Source: a virus
IMG/VR virus record: IMGVR_UViG_3300050123_000055
Coordinates: 1-20,166 of that record
DNA: 20,166 bases
Strand: one strand, 5' to 3'
Position numbers and translations under genes: made by a program. Positions within the stretch are counted from its first letter, which is position 1; each line of letters starts with the position of its first letter. Positions 12,084-19,846 of the stretch are shown here, in pieces. The notes under the pieces were generated by a model. It had not been told where the DNA came from. It made no database searches and was given only the letters and a program-made list of their open reading frames with translations.

Positions 12084-13334
12084 TTATATCAGCACATTGT
12101 CATATTGCATTAATTCCAATAAATCGCAACGCGGCGTTAAATGGTCGAATGCACATGGGCGCTTATCTAATAGCCATTCGCTGTCAACAAGATTTAATTT
12201 GATATCATTGCTTATTGCGCAGGCAAAGGTTTTCATTTCCCTCGCCATTCCGTATCGCATAAGCGCCTCCCATTTTTGCGGGTAATGCTTTCGCAAAATC
12301 TCGATATTATTTCCAATATAAGCTAAACCTGTTCCGCAACAGTAGCATCCGTTTCGCGTGAAAAGCTTTTTTCCATTTTCGTCGGTCAAATCGTACAGTG
12401 CAGAATATGGGCATTCCCTTGATCTGATATATTCCCAAACGTCGGTATCGCTGAATATTGATAACGGATTTGAGTATAGATATCCACTTTTTACTTTAAA
12501 TAAAAATCCATAGTCCAGAAACGTAAATGTTCTTCTCCGCGATTCACTTGCCATTAACCCCCGGAAAAGCGTGTCGCAGCCGAGTTTTTTTTGAAGTTTC
12601 TGCGACGGTTGCTCCTTGATAAAATTGCAGCAGGAATGGGATATACGCATGTCGGGGAAGTCTCTTAGCATGGTATAGTATTTTTCATTTCCCTTGCTTT
12701 CCTCGGTGCTGTATTTCAGAAAAACATTGATATTAATTCGCGGCGCGTCGAGTTTTGTTGCGTCTTTTCCGAGAATAGGAAACCCATATTGCTCAGCAAT
12801 AAACCAAAAGCTGATGATTGTTCCTGCTTCCCAAACAAGCTTTCTGTGCCTGAAATCTTCCCACATTTCGGGCGTGACCGCTTTGTTGAGCTTATCGGTA
12901 GATAGCAAACGTCCCTTTTTATTTAAATATTCGCCAACCTCACCGCGCTCCTCGATTGACGCCCATACCTCTTTTTGGGCTTCGTATTTAAGGCGCGGTA
13001 CTTTTAATCGGTCAAGTTTCGTTTCATAAAAGTTGCCTCCGCCCCATTCTTTCCCGAGTTTGCGGGCAAAATCTAACGATTCTTTATACTCAACGCCTGT
13101 ATTCCCGAAAATGATAATCATGTTTTTAGCTTCTTCGGGGCAGGTTTCTCGGATTAAATGCCATAATGCTGTACTGTCTTTGCCCCCCGAGAACGCGAGA
13201 GCTATTTTTTTACCGTGCTTAAACGTTTCTTGGATGATATGTTTGGCAATATTGACCTTGTATTTTAGTGGGAGCGCCTGCATTTTTTGCATTTGCGCAT
13301 ATGTATATACACTTTGCTTTTTATGCTCTGCCAT
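12084..13334 (-). CDS. PAPS reductase-family PP-loop protein
   Basis: The 416-aa protein has the PP-loop SGGKDST (49-55), FGNTGVEYKES (75-85) corresponding to the 'F.NTG.E..E' motif, RGLMASESRRR (257-267) and IFSDTDVWEYI (292-302), all typical of the PAPS reductase/DndC superfamily. Cysteines 234/235, 329, 331 and 332 could ligate an iron-sulphur cluster. Such enzymes adenylate or reduce sulphur donors; relatives include CysH and DndC of DNA phosphorothioation. Phage members are common but their role is mostly unknown. No DndD/E or IscS-like partner is in view. GAAAGGAG precedes the ATG by 5 nt. Confidence 0.85.
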   Translation of the reverse strand: MAEHKKQSVYTYAQMQKMQALPLKYKVNIAKHIIQETFKHGKKIALAFSGGKDSTALWHLIRETCPEEAKNMIIIFGNTGVEYKESLDFARKLGKEWGGGNFYETKLDRLKVPRLKYEAQKEVWASIEERGEVGEYLNKKGRLLSTDKLNKAVTPEMWEDFRHRKLVWEAGTIISFWFIAEQYGFPILGKDATKLDAPRININVFLKYSTEESKGNEKYYTMLRDFPDMRISHSCCNFIKEQPSQKLQKKLGCDTLFRGLMASESRRRTFTFLDYGFLFKVKSGYLYSNPLSIFSDTDVWEYIRSRECPYSALYDLTDENGKKLFTRNGCYCCGTGLAYIGNNIEILRKHYPQKWEALMRYGMAREMKTFACAISNDIKLNLVDSEWLLDKRPCAFDHLTPRCDLLELMQYDNVLI

Positions 13335-13470
13335 GTATTCTCCTTTCTCATCTATTGTGGGGCGCTGTGTTGCGCTTAGTCCTCAATCATATAGTTCCCA
13401 TGCTTTTATCTTGCTGGGCTACTGTGGGGGCTTGTGGAAGGGCTGACGGGGTTATTCCTCTCAATCTCTG

Positions 13471-13629
13471 CTATCGCTTTAAATACGGGCCGTGGCATCT
13501 TCCGGCAACAGCTTGACATGTGTTTTCGGATTTTTTGCAATATTTAAGCGAACGGTAAAGTGAATAAGCGTATTCTGATAAAACAATCCCGCAATAAATG
13601 CAATCTTGACATTTATGTTTTTGCTTCAT
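13471..13629 (-). CDS. 52-aa cysteine-rich small protein
   Basis: A short frame from ATG 13629 to TAG 13471 reads MKQKHKCQDCIYCGIVLS, then a Tyr/Ser stretch and CKKSENTCQAVAGRCHGPYL. Six cysteines (CxxCxxC, C, C, C) suggest zinc binding. GGTGAGGG lies 7 nt upstream. Between it and the upstream gene lies a 14-codon frame (13670-13626) whose start overlaps the previous TGA and whose TGA overlaps this ATG, so ribosomes could be handed down by stop-start coupling. The function is unknown. Confidence 0.68.
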   Translation of the reverse strand: MKQKHKCQDCIYCGIVLSEYAYSLYRSLKYCKKSENTCQAVAGRCHGPYLKR

Positions 13630-13666
13630 CTATTTCCCTCACCTCTCGCCTTAATCTCCGCAATCC

Positions 13667-13882
13667 TCATATCCCAAGTACCTCACAAAGCTTTTTAATA
13701 TTTTGCTCGTATTCTTTGGCAGGCAGGTTCAAAAGGCAAAGCCTAAACCGGTATTGAGTGTAGTTTTTGTAATCGCCTCGTTTGCCGTTTAAGCGGGCAT
13801 CTTCAAGGATGTAGGCGGCGTTTTCAACTATCGTGTTCCCACGCTCCTTTTTTGTCGGGCTTGTCCTCAAATTCGTTTTCAT
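13667..13882 (-). CDS. Small protein after dnaB, start uncertain
   Basis: From ATG 13882 the frame gives 71 aa, but the first 16 residues overlap the end of dnaB, and AAGGAG is 14 nt from that ATG, too far. The protein-like part begins IVENAAYILEDARLNGKRGD, then YRFRLCLLNLPAKEYEQNI, resembling short (about 55 aa) phage proteins I know only as hypotheticals. A second AAGGAG (in dnaB's last codons) is 9 nt before an ACG at 13834, which would give a 55-aa product of typical size. So either the ATG with poor spacing or a non-AUG start is used. The stop overlaps the next small frame as ATGA. Confidence 0.65.
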   Translation of the reverse strand: MKTNLRTSPTKKERGNTIVENAAYILEDARLNGKRGDYKNYTQYRFRLCLLNLPAKEYEQNIKKLCEVLGI

Positions 13883-15170
13883 AATTTATTTTGCCGCTCC
13901 TTTTTGGTTTGACGTAATCGCTTTTGACAAGTTGGCTATATCTCATATGTGAGCCGTCAAAAATGAGCTGTGCCTGTCCTAATCTCCCACGCCGGTTCTT
14001 GGCGACATCCACGGCGATAATGCCGGGGCTTATCTCCCACATGAGCATTACCTTATTTGCGTTCTGCTCCAGCTCCCCGCTGTCTCTAAGGTCAGCTATT
14101 GTCGGCTGCTTGTTGCCGCGCTTTTCAATGTCGCGGTTGAGCTGGGACAAGGCAAGAACAGGAACCTTTAAATCGTTGGCTATGAGTTTTAATTCTCTGC
14201 TTATGGCTCCGACTTCCTGATTGCGATTTTCGGTTTTTTTTGCACTTTGAATAAGCTGGAGATAGTCAACCACTATCAAGCCGAGATTTTTCGTCATGCG
14301 TGACTGCGCTCTGATCCGTGCCGGTGTGATACTTGCATCGTCCGATATATTCAAGGGCAGTTTATAAATACTGTCTATGCCCTGCGCGACTGCGGCTATA
14401 TCCTGCTGATTTTTTAAATTTCCCTCAATCAAGACGTCCATGTCAACACTGCTCTCGGCCGATACCATGCGTTCTAAAAGCTCGTCCTCTTCCATTTCAA
14501 GGGAATAAAAGTCTACTGTTTTGCCTTTCTTCGCGGCATTCTTTGCTATTTCACTCGCAAAAGCAGACTTACCAATCCCGGGGCGCGCAGCCAAAAGAAT
14601 AAGGTTGCCGTCCCACATACCTTTTAAGATTGCATCAAGGTCGCCGTAACCTGCGTCTATGCGGTTCTGTGCGCGAGTTTTGAATAGGTTGGTATACCAG
14701 TCTGTGGCCATAGATTTCACGGACTGTAGGCCTGTCTTGCGTTTTGTAGTTTCATCGTGCAAGCCACTCATAACTTTTTCAGCGACTTCATCCACATTTT
14801 CAGTGGTTAATGGCTCATATTCTGCCTCGGAGAAAATTCTTTGCACTTTCCTCACCTTGGCCGATTTTGCCACTATATCCGCATAAGCTCCGGCATTTGC
14901 GATTGAGGGAACCATTTGAGAAATTGTTAAAAGATATTTGTCGGCCGTTTCGCCGTCGATACTTCCGAGCTTGCCGGAAAGTGTCACAAAATCAATGGCA
15001 CTTGACGAGGCATACATTTCAAGCATTGCAGTATAAATTTTCCGATGCGGAACTATGTAAAAATCCTCGGCGGTAATAACGTCAATGACTATTGGCAATG
15101 CTCCAGTCGCGTCCATGAGGATCGACCCTAAAACAGACTGTTCGGCTTCGAGATTATAAACTTCGGTCAT
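13824..15170 (-). CDS. dnaB: Replicative DNA helicase, DnaB type
   Basis: The 448-aa product has the DnaB N-terminal domain (NLEAEQSVLGSILMD, residues 6-20) and the RecA-like C-terminal motor: Walker A ARPGIGKS (195-202), VDYLQLI (Walker B strand), SQLNRDIEKR, then DLRDSGELEQNANKVM and an arginine-finger region (VAKNRRGRLG). It unwinds DNA at the phage fork as a hexamer. Length is normal. The ATG overlaps the stop of the replisome-organiser gene (ATGA), with GGAGG 10 nt upstream. The neighbour supplies the loader/organiser function, so the two form the replication initiation module. Confidence 0.95.
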   Translation of the reverse strand: MTEVYNLEAEQSVLGSILMDATGALPIVIDVITAEDFYIVPHRKIYTAMLEMYASSSAIDFVTLSGKLGSIDGETADKYLLTISQMVPSIANAGAYADIVAKSAKVRKVQRIFSEAEYEPLTTENVDEVAEKVMSGLHDETTKRKTGLQSVKSMATDWYTNLFKTRAQNRIDAGYGDLDAILKGMWDGNLILLAARPGIGKSAFASEIAKNAAKKGKTVDFYSLEMEEDELLERMVSAESSVDMDVLIEGNLKNQQDIAAVAQGIDSIYKLPLNISDDASITPARIRAQSRMTKNLGLIVVDYLQLIQSAKKTENRNQEVGAISRELKLIANDLKVPVLALSQLNRDIEKRGNKQPTIADLRDSGELEQNANKVMLMWEISPGIIAVDVAKNRRGRLGQAQLIFDGSHMRYSQLVKSDYVKPKRSGKINYENEFEDKPDKKGAWEHDS

Positions 15171-15976
15171 TTGCGCCCGTCCTCCATCTGCATTTTGAGT
15201 TTGTCGTACTGTTCTCTAAGCTTTGAGGCTGATAAAATGTTTGACCGCCAAAACTCGCTATTCTGGGAATAAAACATAATGTCGTATATCTGACTTGATT
15301 TTCTTTTATCAATCCGTATCATCAAATCAAAAGTGCGCGACCATGATTGTAATTGTGCCTCCGTCTTTTTTTGAGCATCGGGATTATTAACCAATATCAT
15401 TTCTAAAAGTTTGGCAGCCAGTTTGTAAGGATTAGTTTCATGCTCAAAAATAGGTTTAGATTTCAATTTTTTAGGAACGTCCGAATTTAAGTTCGGACAA
15501 GATATATCTTCAGATATAGGTACTTCCTTTAGTTCCTTTAGTTCCTTTACTTTACTTTGTGTACTTTCTGCAACGGAAACATCAGCACTGCTATCATTAC
15601 TGTCGCAGATACTCGGCTTTTGAGGAATATTTAGCCCTCTTTTGCGATAAACTTCGCACAAACGGTCAACAAACTTTTGTATCCATATCACTTTTTGCTG
15701 CCATAGTTCTCTATCAATCGCGTCGACCTGTGACAGTGTATTTAGTATTTCCGTCGCAGTAACTTCGCTCACACGAGTTTTGGCTATCAGAAATAACCAG
15801 TCCGCAGGGTTGCGGCAATCGTAATAATGTTCACTTTGAGTGCCTATAATTTCAAGCAGTTTGAACCAAAAAGCATAGCCATCATTTCCATATTGGCTTT
15901 CGAGTGTAAAAATAGTTTTGCCGCTTGATGTGTCGTGTGAAAAGTAATCTACTCCGCTTTTCTTAGGTCTTGCCGT
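15167..15976 (-). CDS. Replisome organiser, DUF4373 type, apparent ACG start
   Basis: The frame encodes 269 aa if started at ACG 15976. The N-terminus ARPKKSGVDYFSHDTSS, then ESQYGNDGYAFWFKLLEIIG is the Lin1244/Lin1753-like (DUF4373) domain, where family proteins begin MARPKK. The C-terminus (WSRTFDLMIRIDKRKS, FWRSNILSASKLREQYDKL) is the conserved phage replication C-terminal module. An in-frame TGA at 15985-15983 excludes any upstream start, and there is no ATG, GTG or TTG before codon 69 (GTG 15772), which would delete the domain. GGGGGTGA lies 6 nt before ACG. A linker carries tandem 9-nt repeats (KELKELKE). It likely recruits DnaB, encoded next with a 4-nt overlap. Confidence 0.82.
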   Translation of the reverse strand, partial: TARPKKSGVDYFSHDTSSGKTIFTLESQYGNDGYAFWFKLLEIIGTQSEHYYDCRNPADWLFLIAKTRVSEVTATEILNTLSQVDAIDRELWQQKVIWIQKFVDRLCEVYRKRGLNIPQKPSICDSNDSSADVSVAESTQSKVKELKELKEVPISEDISCPNLNSDVPKKLKSKPIFEHETNPYKLAAKLLEMILVNNPDAQKKTEAQLQSWSRTFDLMIRIDKRKSSQIYDIMFYSQNSEFWRSNILSASKLREQYDKLKMQMEDGRK

Positions 15977-16014
15977 AGTTGTTCACCCCCATTCAGTTTG
16001 ATAAATTGTTGGCT

Positions 16015-16887
16015 TCACAATAAACTAAGCTGTTCTGATTCATCAACATTGCGGCAATTCGCCACAAGTTGCGTAAAATATGAGCCTTTTAATTCAACCA
16101 ATATCGCCTTGCGGTGCATCTTTAAAGCTTCATATCCGCTGCTGCCAATTCCCCCAAATGGATCTAAAATAGTGTCTTTAGGATTAGTCCACAATTCAAA
16201 GGCCCTGCGAATTACTGTTAATTGCAAAGGGCAGATATGGCGCTCGTCTTTTTCTTCTCTGGCGCTTTCTTTTTGCAGCGTGTCAGACGGGTTTATATCC
16301 ATCCATATGGGGCTGGCGTATCTCTGCCATAAATCAACTGGAAAGCTCTCACCTGTGTGTGTGACACGTTCGGGATTGTCCCCGGGTTTACGCATTGAAA
16401 TAAGGTAATCAGCTATGCCTTGACGGCTCATGCAACTGTCTTTTTTAATCTGCTTGTGCAACAACCCCAGCGCCTTTGTCCTCTGCATTGCAATCACGGG
16501 GTCTTTCCATATACAGACTTCCGAGTGATAAATAAATCCTGCATCTTGAAATATTTTTATTAAATCTCCTCGAAAGTCTGTAAGCCCGATATACCCGTCG
16601 CGCTCTTTACTTGTCGGTAAATTCATGCAATGGACTGCCATAATTCGTCCGGGCATTAAGCAGCGGTAAAGCTCCGAAACTATGAATTTAAAATTCTCAT
16701 AAAATTCCACTCTTGTCCGGCAATTTCCGAGATCGCGCGGACTGTTCGAGTAGGTGTAAAGGCTCGCAAACGGTGGGGAATAGATTTCCATATGGACTGA
16801 ATTGTCCGGTATTCCTTTCAAAATTTCGCAACTGTCGCCGCAATACGCTGCAAAGTTTTTACCTATATATTGGTCTTTTATTAACAC
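16015..16887 (-). CDS. DNA methyltransferase, beta class
   Basis: The 290-aa enzyme has motif IV SPPF followed by ASLYTYSNSPRDLGN in the N-terminal half, and the AdoMet-binding motif I DPFGGIGSSGYEAL with VELKGSYF at the C-terminus. This order (IV before I) marks a beta-class amino-methyltransferase. SPP(F/Y) is typical of N4-cytosine enzymes, although adenine specificity cannot be excluded. I place the start at GTG 16887, because AAAGGAG lies 7 nt upstream and the protein then begins LIKDQYIGKNFAAYCGD as relatives do; ATG 16908 lies inside the helicase end. GTG shares one base with the helicase TAG. No cognate nuclease is present, so it is probably a protective orphan. Confidence 0.88.
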   Translation of the reverse strand: MLIKDQYIGKNFAAYCGDSCEILKGIPDNSVHMEIYSPPFASLYTYSNSPRDLGNCRTRVEFYENFKFIVSELYRCLMPGRIMAVHCMNLPTSKERDGYIGLTDFRGDLIKIFQDAGFIYHSEVCIWKDPVIAMQRTKALGLLHKQIKKDSCMSRQGIADYLISMRKPGDNPERVTHTGESFPVDLWQRYASPIWMDINPSDTLQKESAREEKDERHICPLQLTVIRRAFELWTNPKDTILDPFGGIGSSGYEALKMHRKAILVELKGSYFTQLVANCRNVDESEQLSLL

Positions 16888-18302
16888 TAAGCCGCTCCTT
16901 TCAGCCATTCCGGCAATATCATTTCTTCTGTCGGGATGTAGTTGTCGCTCATGCGCTCGGTACCGTGGATTTCCTTGCGCAAAATATCTTTTGTGTACTT
17001 TACCATCTCGTTTGTCATGCGTTGCGCATCTGCCTGTTTGCGCTCGATATTTGCCTTTACAGCCCCCTCGGCGTCGCTGATGATAATATGGACGGTCACG
17101 GGGTTGCGCTGTCCGAAGCGCCAGCAGCGGCGTACAGCTTGATAATAAGATTCAAAACTATCTGACAAACCGCAAAATATAACCGTGTTGCAATTCTGCC
17201 AATTTATCCCGAACCCTGCGATTTTTGGCTTGCTGACAAGGCACTTAATATCTCCGCTTGCAAAATCAATCACAGAGTTAGTTTTGTGCTCGTCACTGTC
17301 CGCACCCTTGACCTCAACCGCTCCGTGTGTGGCGTTTGTGAGCTCCGCGCTCTCGTCGTTCAAATCGCACCATATAAGCACTTGACCGCCGGATACGTTG
17401 GCTATCTCTGCCGCCTTATTTGCCCTGTCCGAAAGGCTCTGCCGACGGGCGGCCCGTCTTTCATTTAGCGTCTGGACTGTTGGAGCAAATAAAACTGATT
17501 GACCGTCTGCGTCAAATTGCTGATCGACTTTTACAATGTGCTCTTTGACTTCAAGAGGAGGAAGAATATAATCCGTGCCGTCATAGCCGAGATCCGCAGG
17601 ATTTTGCATAACCACTGCCCACGAAGCTATCCACTGCCAAAACTTATCCTGTGCATGGCCTTTCAATCTCCATTTCGCCGTGTCTTTCATGTCATGCACA
17701 AAAAAGGTCGATAGCATTTCGGTTCGCGTCATAACCCCTAAAAATTCGCTGTGGTTTCCGAGTTCCATAAAATCATTCGGGGATGGTGTTGCGGTACAAG
17801 CCAGTTTGTAAGGCGTATGCTCAAACATATCAATAATCATCTGCCTTGTTTTACTGCTGTGGTGCTTTAGGATTGACGATTCGTCTAAAACAATCCCGAC
17901 AAATTGCGAAGTATCGAACCGCTCTAAACGCTCGTAATTTGTGATATTTACGCCCGACTTTACATCCTCGTTTTCTTTGCAAAGATTGACGCTTATCCCG
18001 AATTTTACGCCCTCCCTGACAGTCTGAGTAGATACGGCCAGCGGTGCGAGTATTAAGACATTCCCACCTGTGTGGATGCATACTTGATGCGCCCATTCGA
18101 GCTGCTGCGGGGTCTTGCCAAGTCCGCAATCTTCAAACAATGCTGCCTTGCCTTTTTTCAGCGCCCACCTGACAATATCTTTTTGCCAGTCAAAAAGCAT
18201 GGGATTTAATTCTGAAACCGATATATCAAATCCGCTTGATTCAACCGTTATTTCTTTTGACTTTAAAAACTGCTGATAGTTCGTTTTTATCCCCCCATTC
18301 AT
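16887..18302 (-). CDS. SNF2-like DEAD/DEAH-box helicase
   Basis: The 471-aa protein (numbering from ATG 18302) has FDWQKDIVRWA (Q-motif-like), Walker A EDCGLGKT (57-64), Walker B LDES (139-142), motif III ACTATPSPND (168-177) and C-terminal motifs V-VI with GFGINWQNC (364-371) and YYQAVRRCWRFGQ (386-398). It is an ATP-dependent DNA translocase or remodeller used in phage replication or recombination. The start is unclear. Relatives begin M.Y..FL.SK, which aligns with ACG 18284 (NYQQFLKSK), and GGGGGG is 6 nt before it. ATG 18302 directly abuts AGGTGG, leaving no spacer. The methyltransferase gene follows by one-base overlap. Confidence 0.92.
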   Translation of the reverse strand: MNGGIKTNYQQFLKSKEITVESSGFDISVSELNPMLFDWQKDIVRWALKKGKAALFEDCGLGKTPQQLEWAHQVCIHTGGNVLILAPLAVSTQTVREGVKFGISVNLCKENEDVKSGVNITNYERLERFDTSQFVGIVLDESSILKHHSSKTRQMIIDMFEHTPYKLACTATPSPNDFMELGNHSEFLGVMTRTEMLSTFFVHDMKDTAKWRLKGHAQDKFWQWIASWAVVMQNPADLGYDGTDYILPPLEVKEHIVKVDQQFDADGQSVLFAPTVQTLNERRAARRQSLSDRANKAAEIANVSGGQVLIWCDLNDESAELTNATHGAVEVKGADSDEHKTNSVIDFASGDIKCLVSKPKIAGFGINWQNCNTVIFCGLSDSFESYYQAVRRCWRFGQRNPVTVHIIISDAEGAVKANIERKQADAQRMTNEMVKYTKDILRKEIHGTERMSDNYIPTEEMILPEWLKGAA

Positions 18303-18325
18303 CCACCTAATTTATACGGAATGTA

Positions 18326-18649
18326 TTATTTACTGGGCTTGTTGCGGTAGGCATCAGAGGTAAACGAATTACGTCTGCACCCGAAACATGGATTTTCCTC
18401 TCCGAGTAAATATCTGCCCGATTTACTAAAACCATCATAGATGCATCCCTCACACGTCAAAGGTTCGTTCTGCTCACGGGTGAGTTGGGAGCGGAGAACT
18501 TGGAGTGCAACGTCACGAGCTTCGGCATAAAGGAAATCAGTTGTGGAAAGGTAACACCCTTTGTTCTCAGCTTTACAATCACAACATTCACGTTCCCAAC
18601 ATTTTTTCTCAGATTCAAAAACTTCTATTGCCTTTTCAATCTCGTTCAT
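18326..18649 (-). CDS. 107-aa small protein with C-terminal Cys cluster
   Basis: ATG 18649 is preferred (AAAGG 9 nt upstream); an ATG three codons earlier touches that site. The N-terminal half is charged and helical with CWERECCDCKAENKGC; the C-terminus has CEGCIYDGF, then NPCFGCRRN and DAYRNKPSK. CxxC pairs of this type followed by 'C.R....D.Y' recur in small clostridial phage proteins and suggest a zinc site. It lies 23 nt upstream of the helicase gene. The function is unknown. Confidence 0.75.
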   Translation of the reverse strand: MNEIEKAIEVFESEKKCWERECCDCKAENKGCYLSTTDFLYAEARDVALQVLRSQLTREQNEPLTCEGCIYDGFSKSGRYLLGEENPCFGCRRNSFTSDAYRNKPSK

Positions 18650-18672
18650 TTTTTCCATCCTTTCGGGCGGAA

Positions 18673-18981
18673 TTAGCCGCCCATAGCGTTTGATTTAAGC
18701 CTGTGTTTAATTTCGGAACAAGTGTAAACGTGCGGTACAAGTGCCATTTCAGGCTTTTTAAAAGTCTCTTTTCCGTCATATATTTTACAGTTGAGTAATA
18801 TTTCATGACGCTTGACCGCCGTCAAATGACCTGTGCCACGCTCAATTATTACTGGCTCCATATCGCACGGGCACCATGAATTATTTACCTTAACCCACTT
18901 CAAGGCGTTGTCACACAAAGGGCAACAGTCCCAGCCCTCACGCCTCCGGTACAGTTTCCAAATCGTCGATTGAGAAAGCAT
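18673..18981 (-). CDS. 102-aa Cys-rich protein overlapping the nuclease gene
   Basis: ATG 18981 has GGGAGGAAGATT upstream and overlaps the nuclease 3' end by 44 nt in another frame; a longer in-frame start lies fully inside the nuclease and lacks a ribosome site. The product has WDCCPLCDNALKW and WCPCDMEPVI, a four- to five-Cys zinc-ribbon-like N-terminus, then a basic region (KRHEILLNCKIYD). It may be a small nucleic-acid-binding or nuclease-associated protein. The unusually long overlap suggests coupling to nuclease translation. Confidence 0.72.
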   Translation of the reverse strand: MLSQSTIWKLYRRREGWDCCPLCDNALKWVKVNNSWCPCDMEPVIIERGTGHLTAVKRHEILLNCKIYDGKETFKKPEMALVPHVYTCSEIKHRLKSNAMGG

Positions 18982-19846
18982 AATCTTCCTCCCTCGTGTC
19001 TTTAAATTCGGGGTCAAGTTTGTAATATGGAATAATAGATTTAATCTTTTTAGTTGCTCGGCAGTAATCGCAAAGGCCGCAACGGTGGGGCAAAACCTCA
19101 TGATTTTTAATTCTGACAATGCGCACAATATTCTGCTTTATATTTTCGAGTTCATAATCAAAACGGGCCCGATGATTTACAAGGAGAATTTCTTTATCGG
19201 GATAATCCTGCTTTGAAATACAGATAAGGATAAACTTTGCATCAGTCTCAGACCCTGAGAATTGGCGCTCAATCTCGCAATAGATGGCAGCCCTCATAAC
19301 ATAGCCATAAGTCTCCACAAAGGTCTCGCGGGTCTTTGTAATGGGGTTATACTTCATTTCCTGAATGTTTGCACAGGTCTTGTAGTCAACAATAATCCGC
19401 TTGTCTCGTATGTACTTGTCAAGTTTGACTTTCCACGGAATCCCCCAAACTGTTCCAGTCATAAAAATTTCGTTGTCGCCGGGCATGTCGATAAAATTCT
19501 TCATTATCTCGTCGCCCTCAGCAACTTTTATCATCTTGTCAGCCTTTTCGTAAGGCGCGTATTTGCCATTAATAACCATGTTACCGAGCTTGTCCTTTTT
19601 GGTTTTATAGATTGCGTCGGCATGTTCTTGGCAGAATTTTTCATGTGCTTCCGGCCCCTCAAAATATGAGTGAAAATAGTTTCCGACTAAAAACGCCTCA
19701 CAATCTGCATCCGTCCAGCGTTTGTCTATTTTAGCGAGGGCCTTTGCTTCGCACTCCCGAAAAGCCTGATACTGCGAGCAGGACATAAAAGCCCTGTCCG
19801 CATCAGCCGTATAATAGTTGTCCTGAGTTAAAACAAAATCGCTCAT
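18938..19846 (-). CDS. PD-(D/E)XK exonuclease of a phage recombination system
   Basis: The 302-aa protein carries an N-terminal YMS-type entry (YYTADADRAFMSCSQYQAF), a conserved His in GNYFH (59), Asp in VKLDKY (143) and D-x-K in IVDYKT (154-156). These are the RecE/DUF3799-like (lambda-exonuclease superfamily) active-site residues. Near the C-terminus RCGLCDYCRATK (Cys256, 259, 262) may hold a metal or Fe-S site. It would resect double-strand ends to give single strands for the annealing protein whose gene ends at its start (ATGA overlap). The pair would form a two-component RecE/RecT-like module. Confidence 0.85.
   Translation of the reverse strand: MSDFVLTQDNYYTADADRAFMSCSQYQAFRECEAKALAKIDKRWTDADCEAFLVGNYFHSYFEGPEAHEKFCQEHADAIYKTKKDKLGNMVINGKYAPYEKADKMIKVAEGDEIMKNFIDMPGDNEIFMTGTVWGIPWKVKLDKYIRDKRIIVDYKTCANIQEMKYNPITKTRETFVETYGYVMRAAIYCEIERQFSGSETDAKFILICISKQDYPDKEILLVNHRARFDYELENIKQNIVRIVRIKNHEVLPHRCGLCDYCRATKKIKSIIPYYKLDPEFKDTREEDYAFSIDDLETVPEA

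Noticed and set aside
13386-13480. 30-codon minus-strand frame (starting MPRPVFKAIAEIERNN)
   Set aside because: Overlaps the end of the 52-aa Cys gene out of frame with only a weak ribosome site; too short to support.
15515-15552. Tandem TTCCTTTAG repeats
   Set aside because: Three 9-nt units inside the linker of the DUF4373 protein encode KELKELKE; simple coding repeat in a disordered linker, no sign of a minisatellite or origin.
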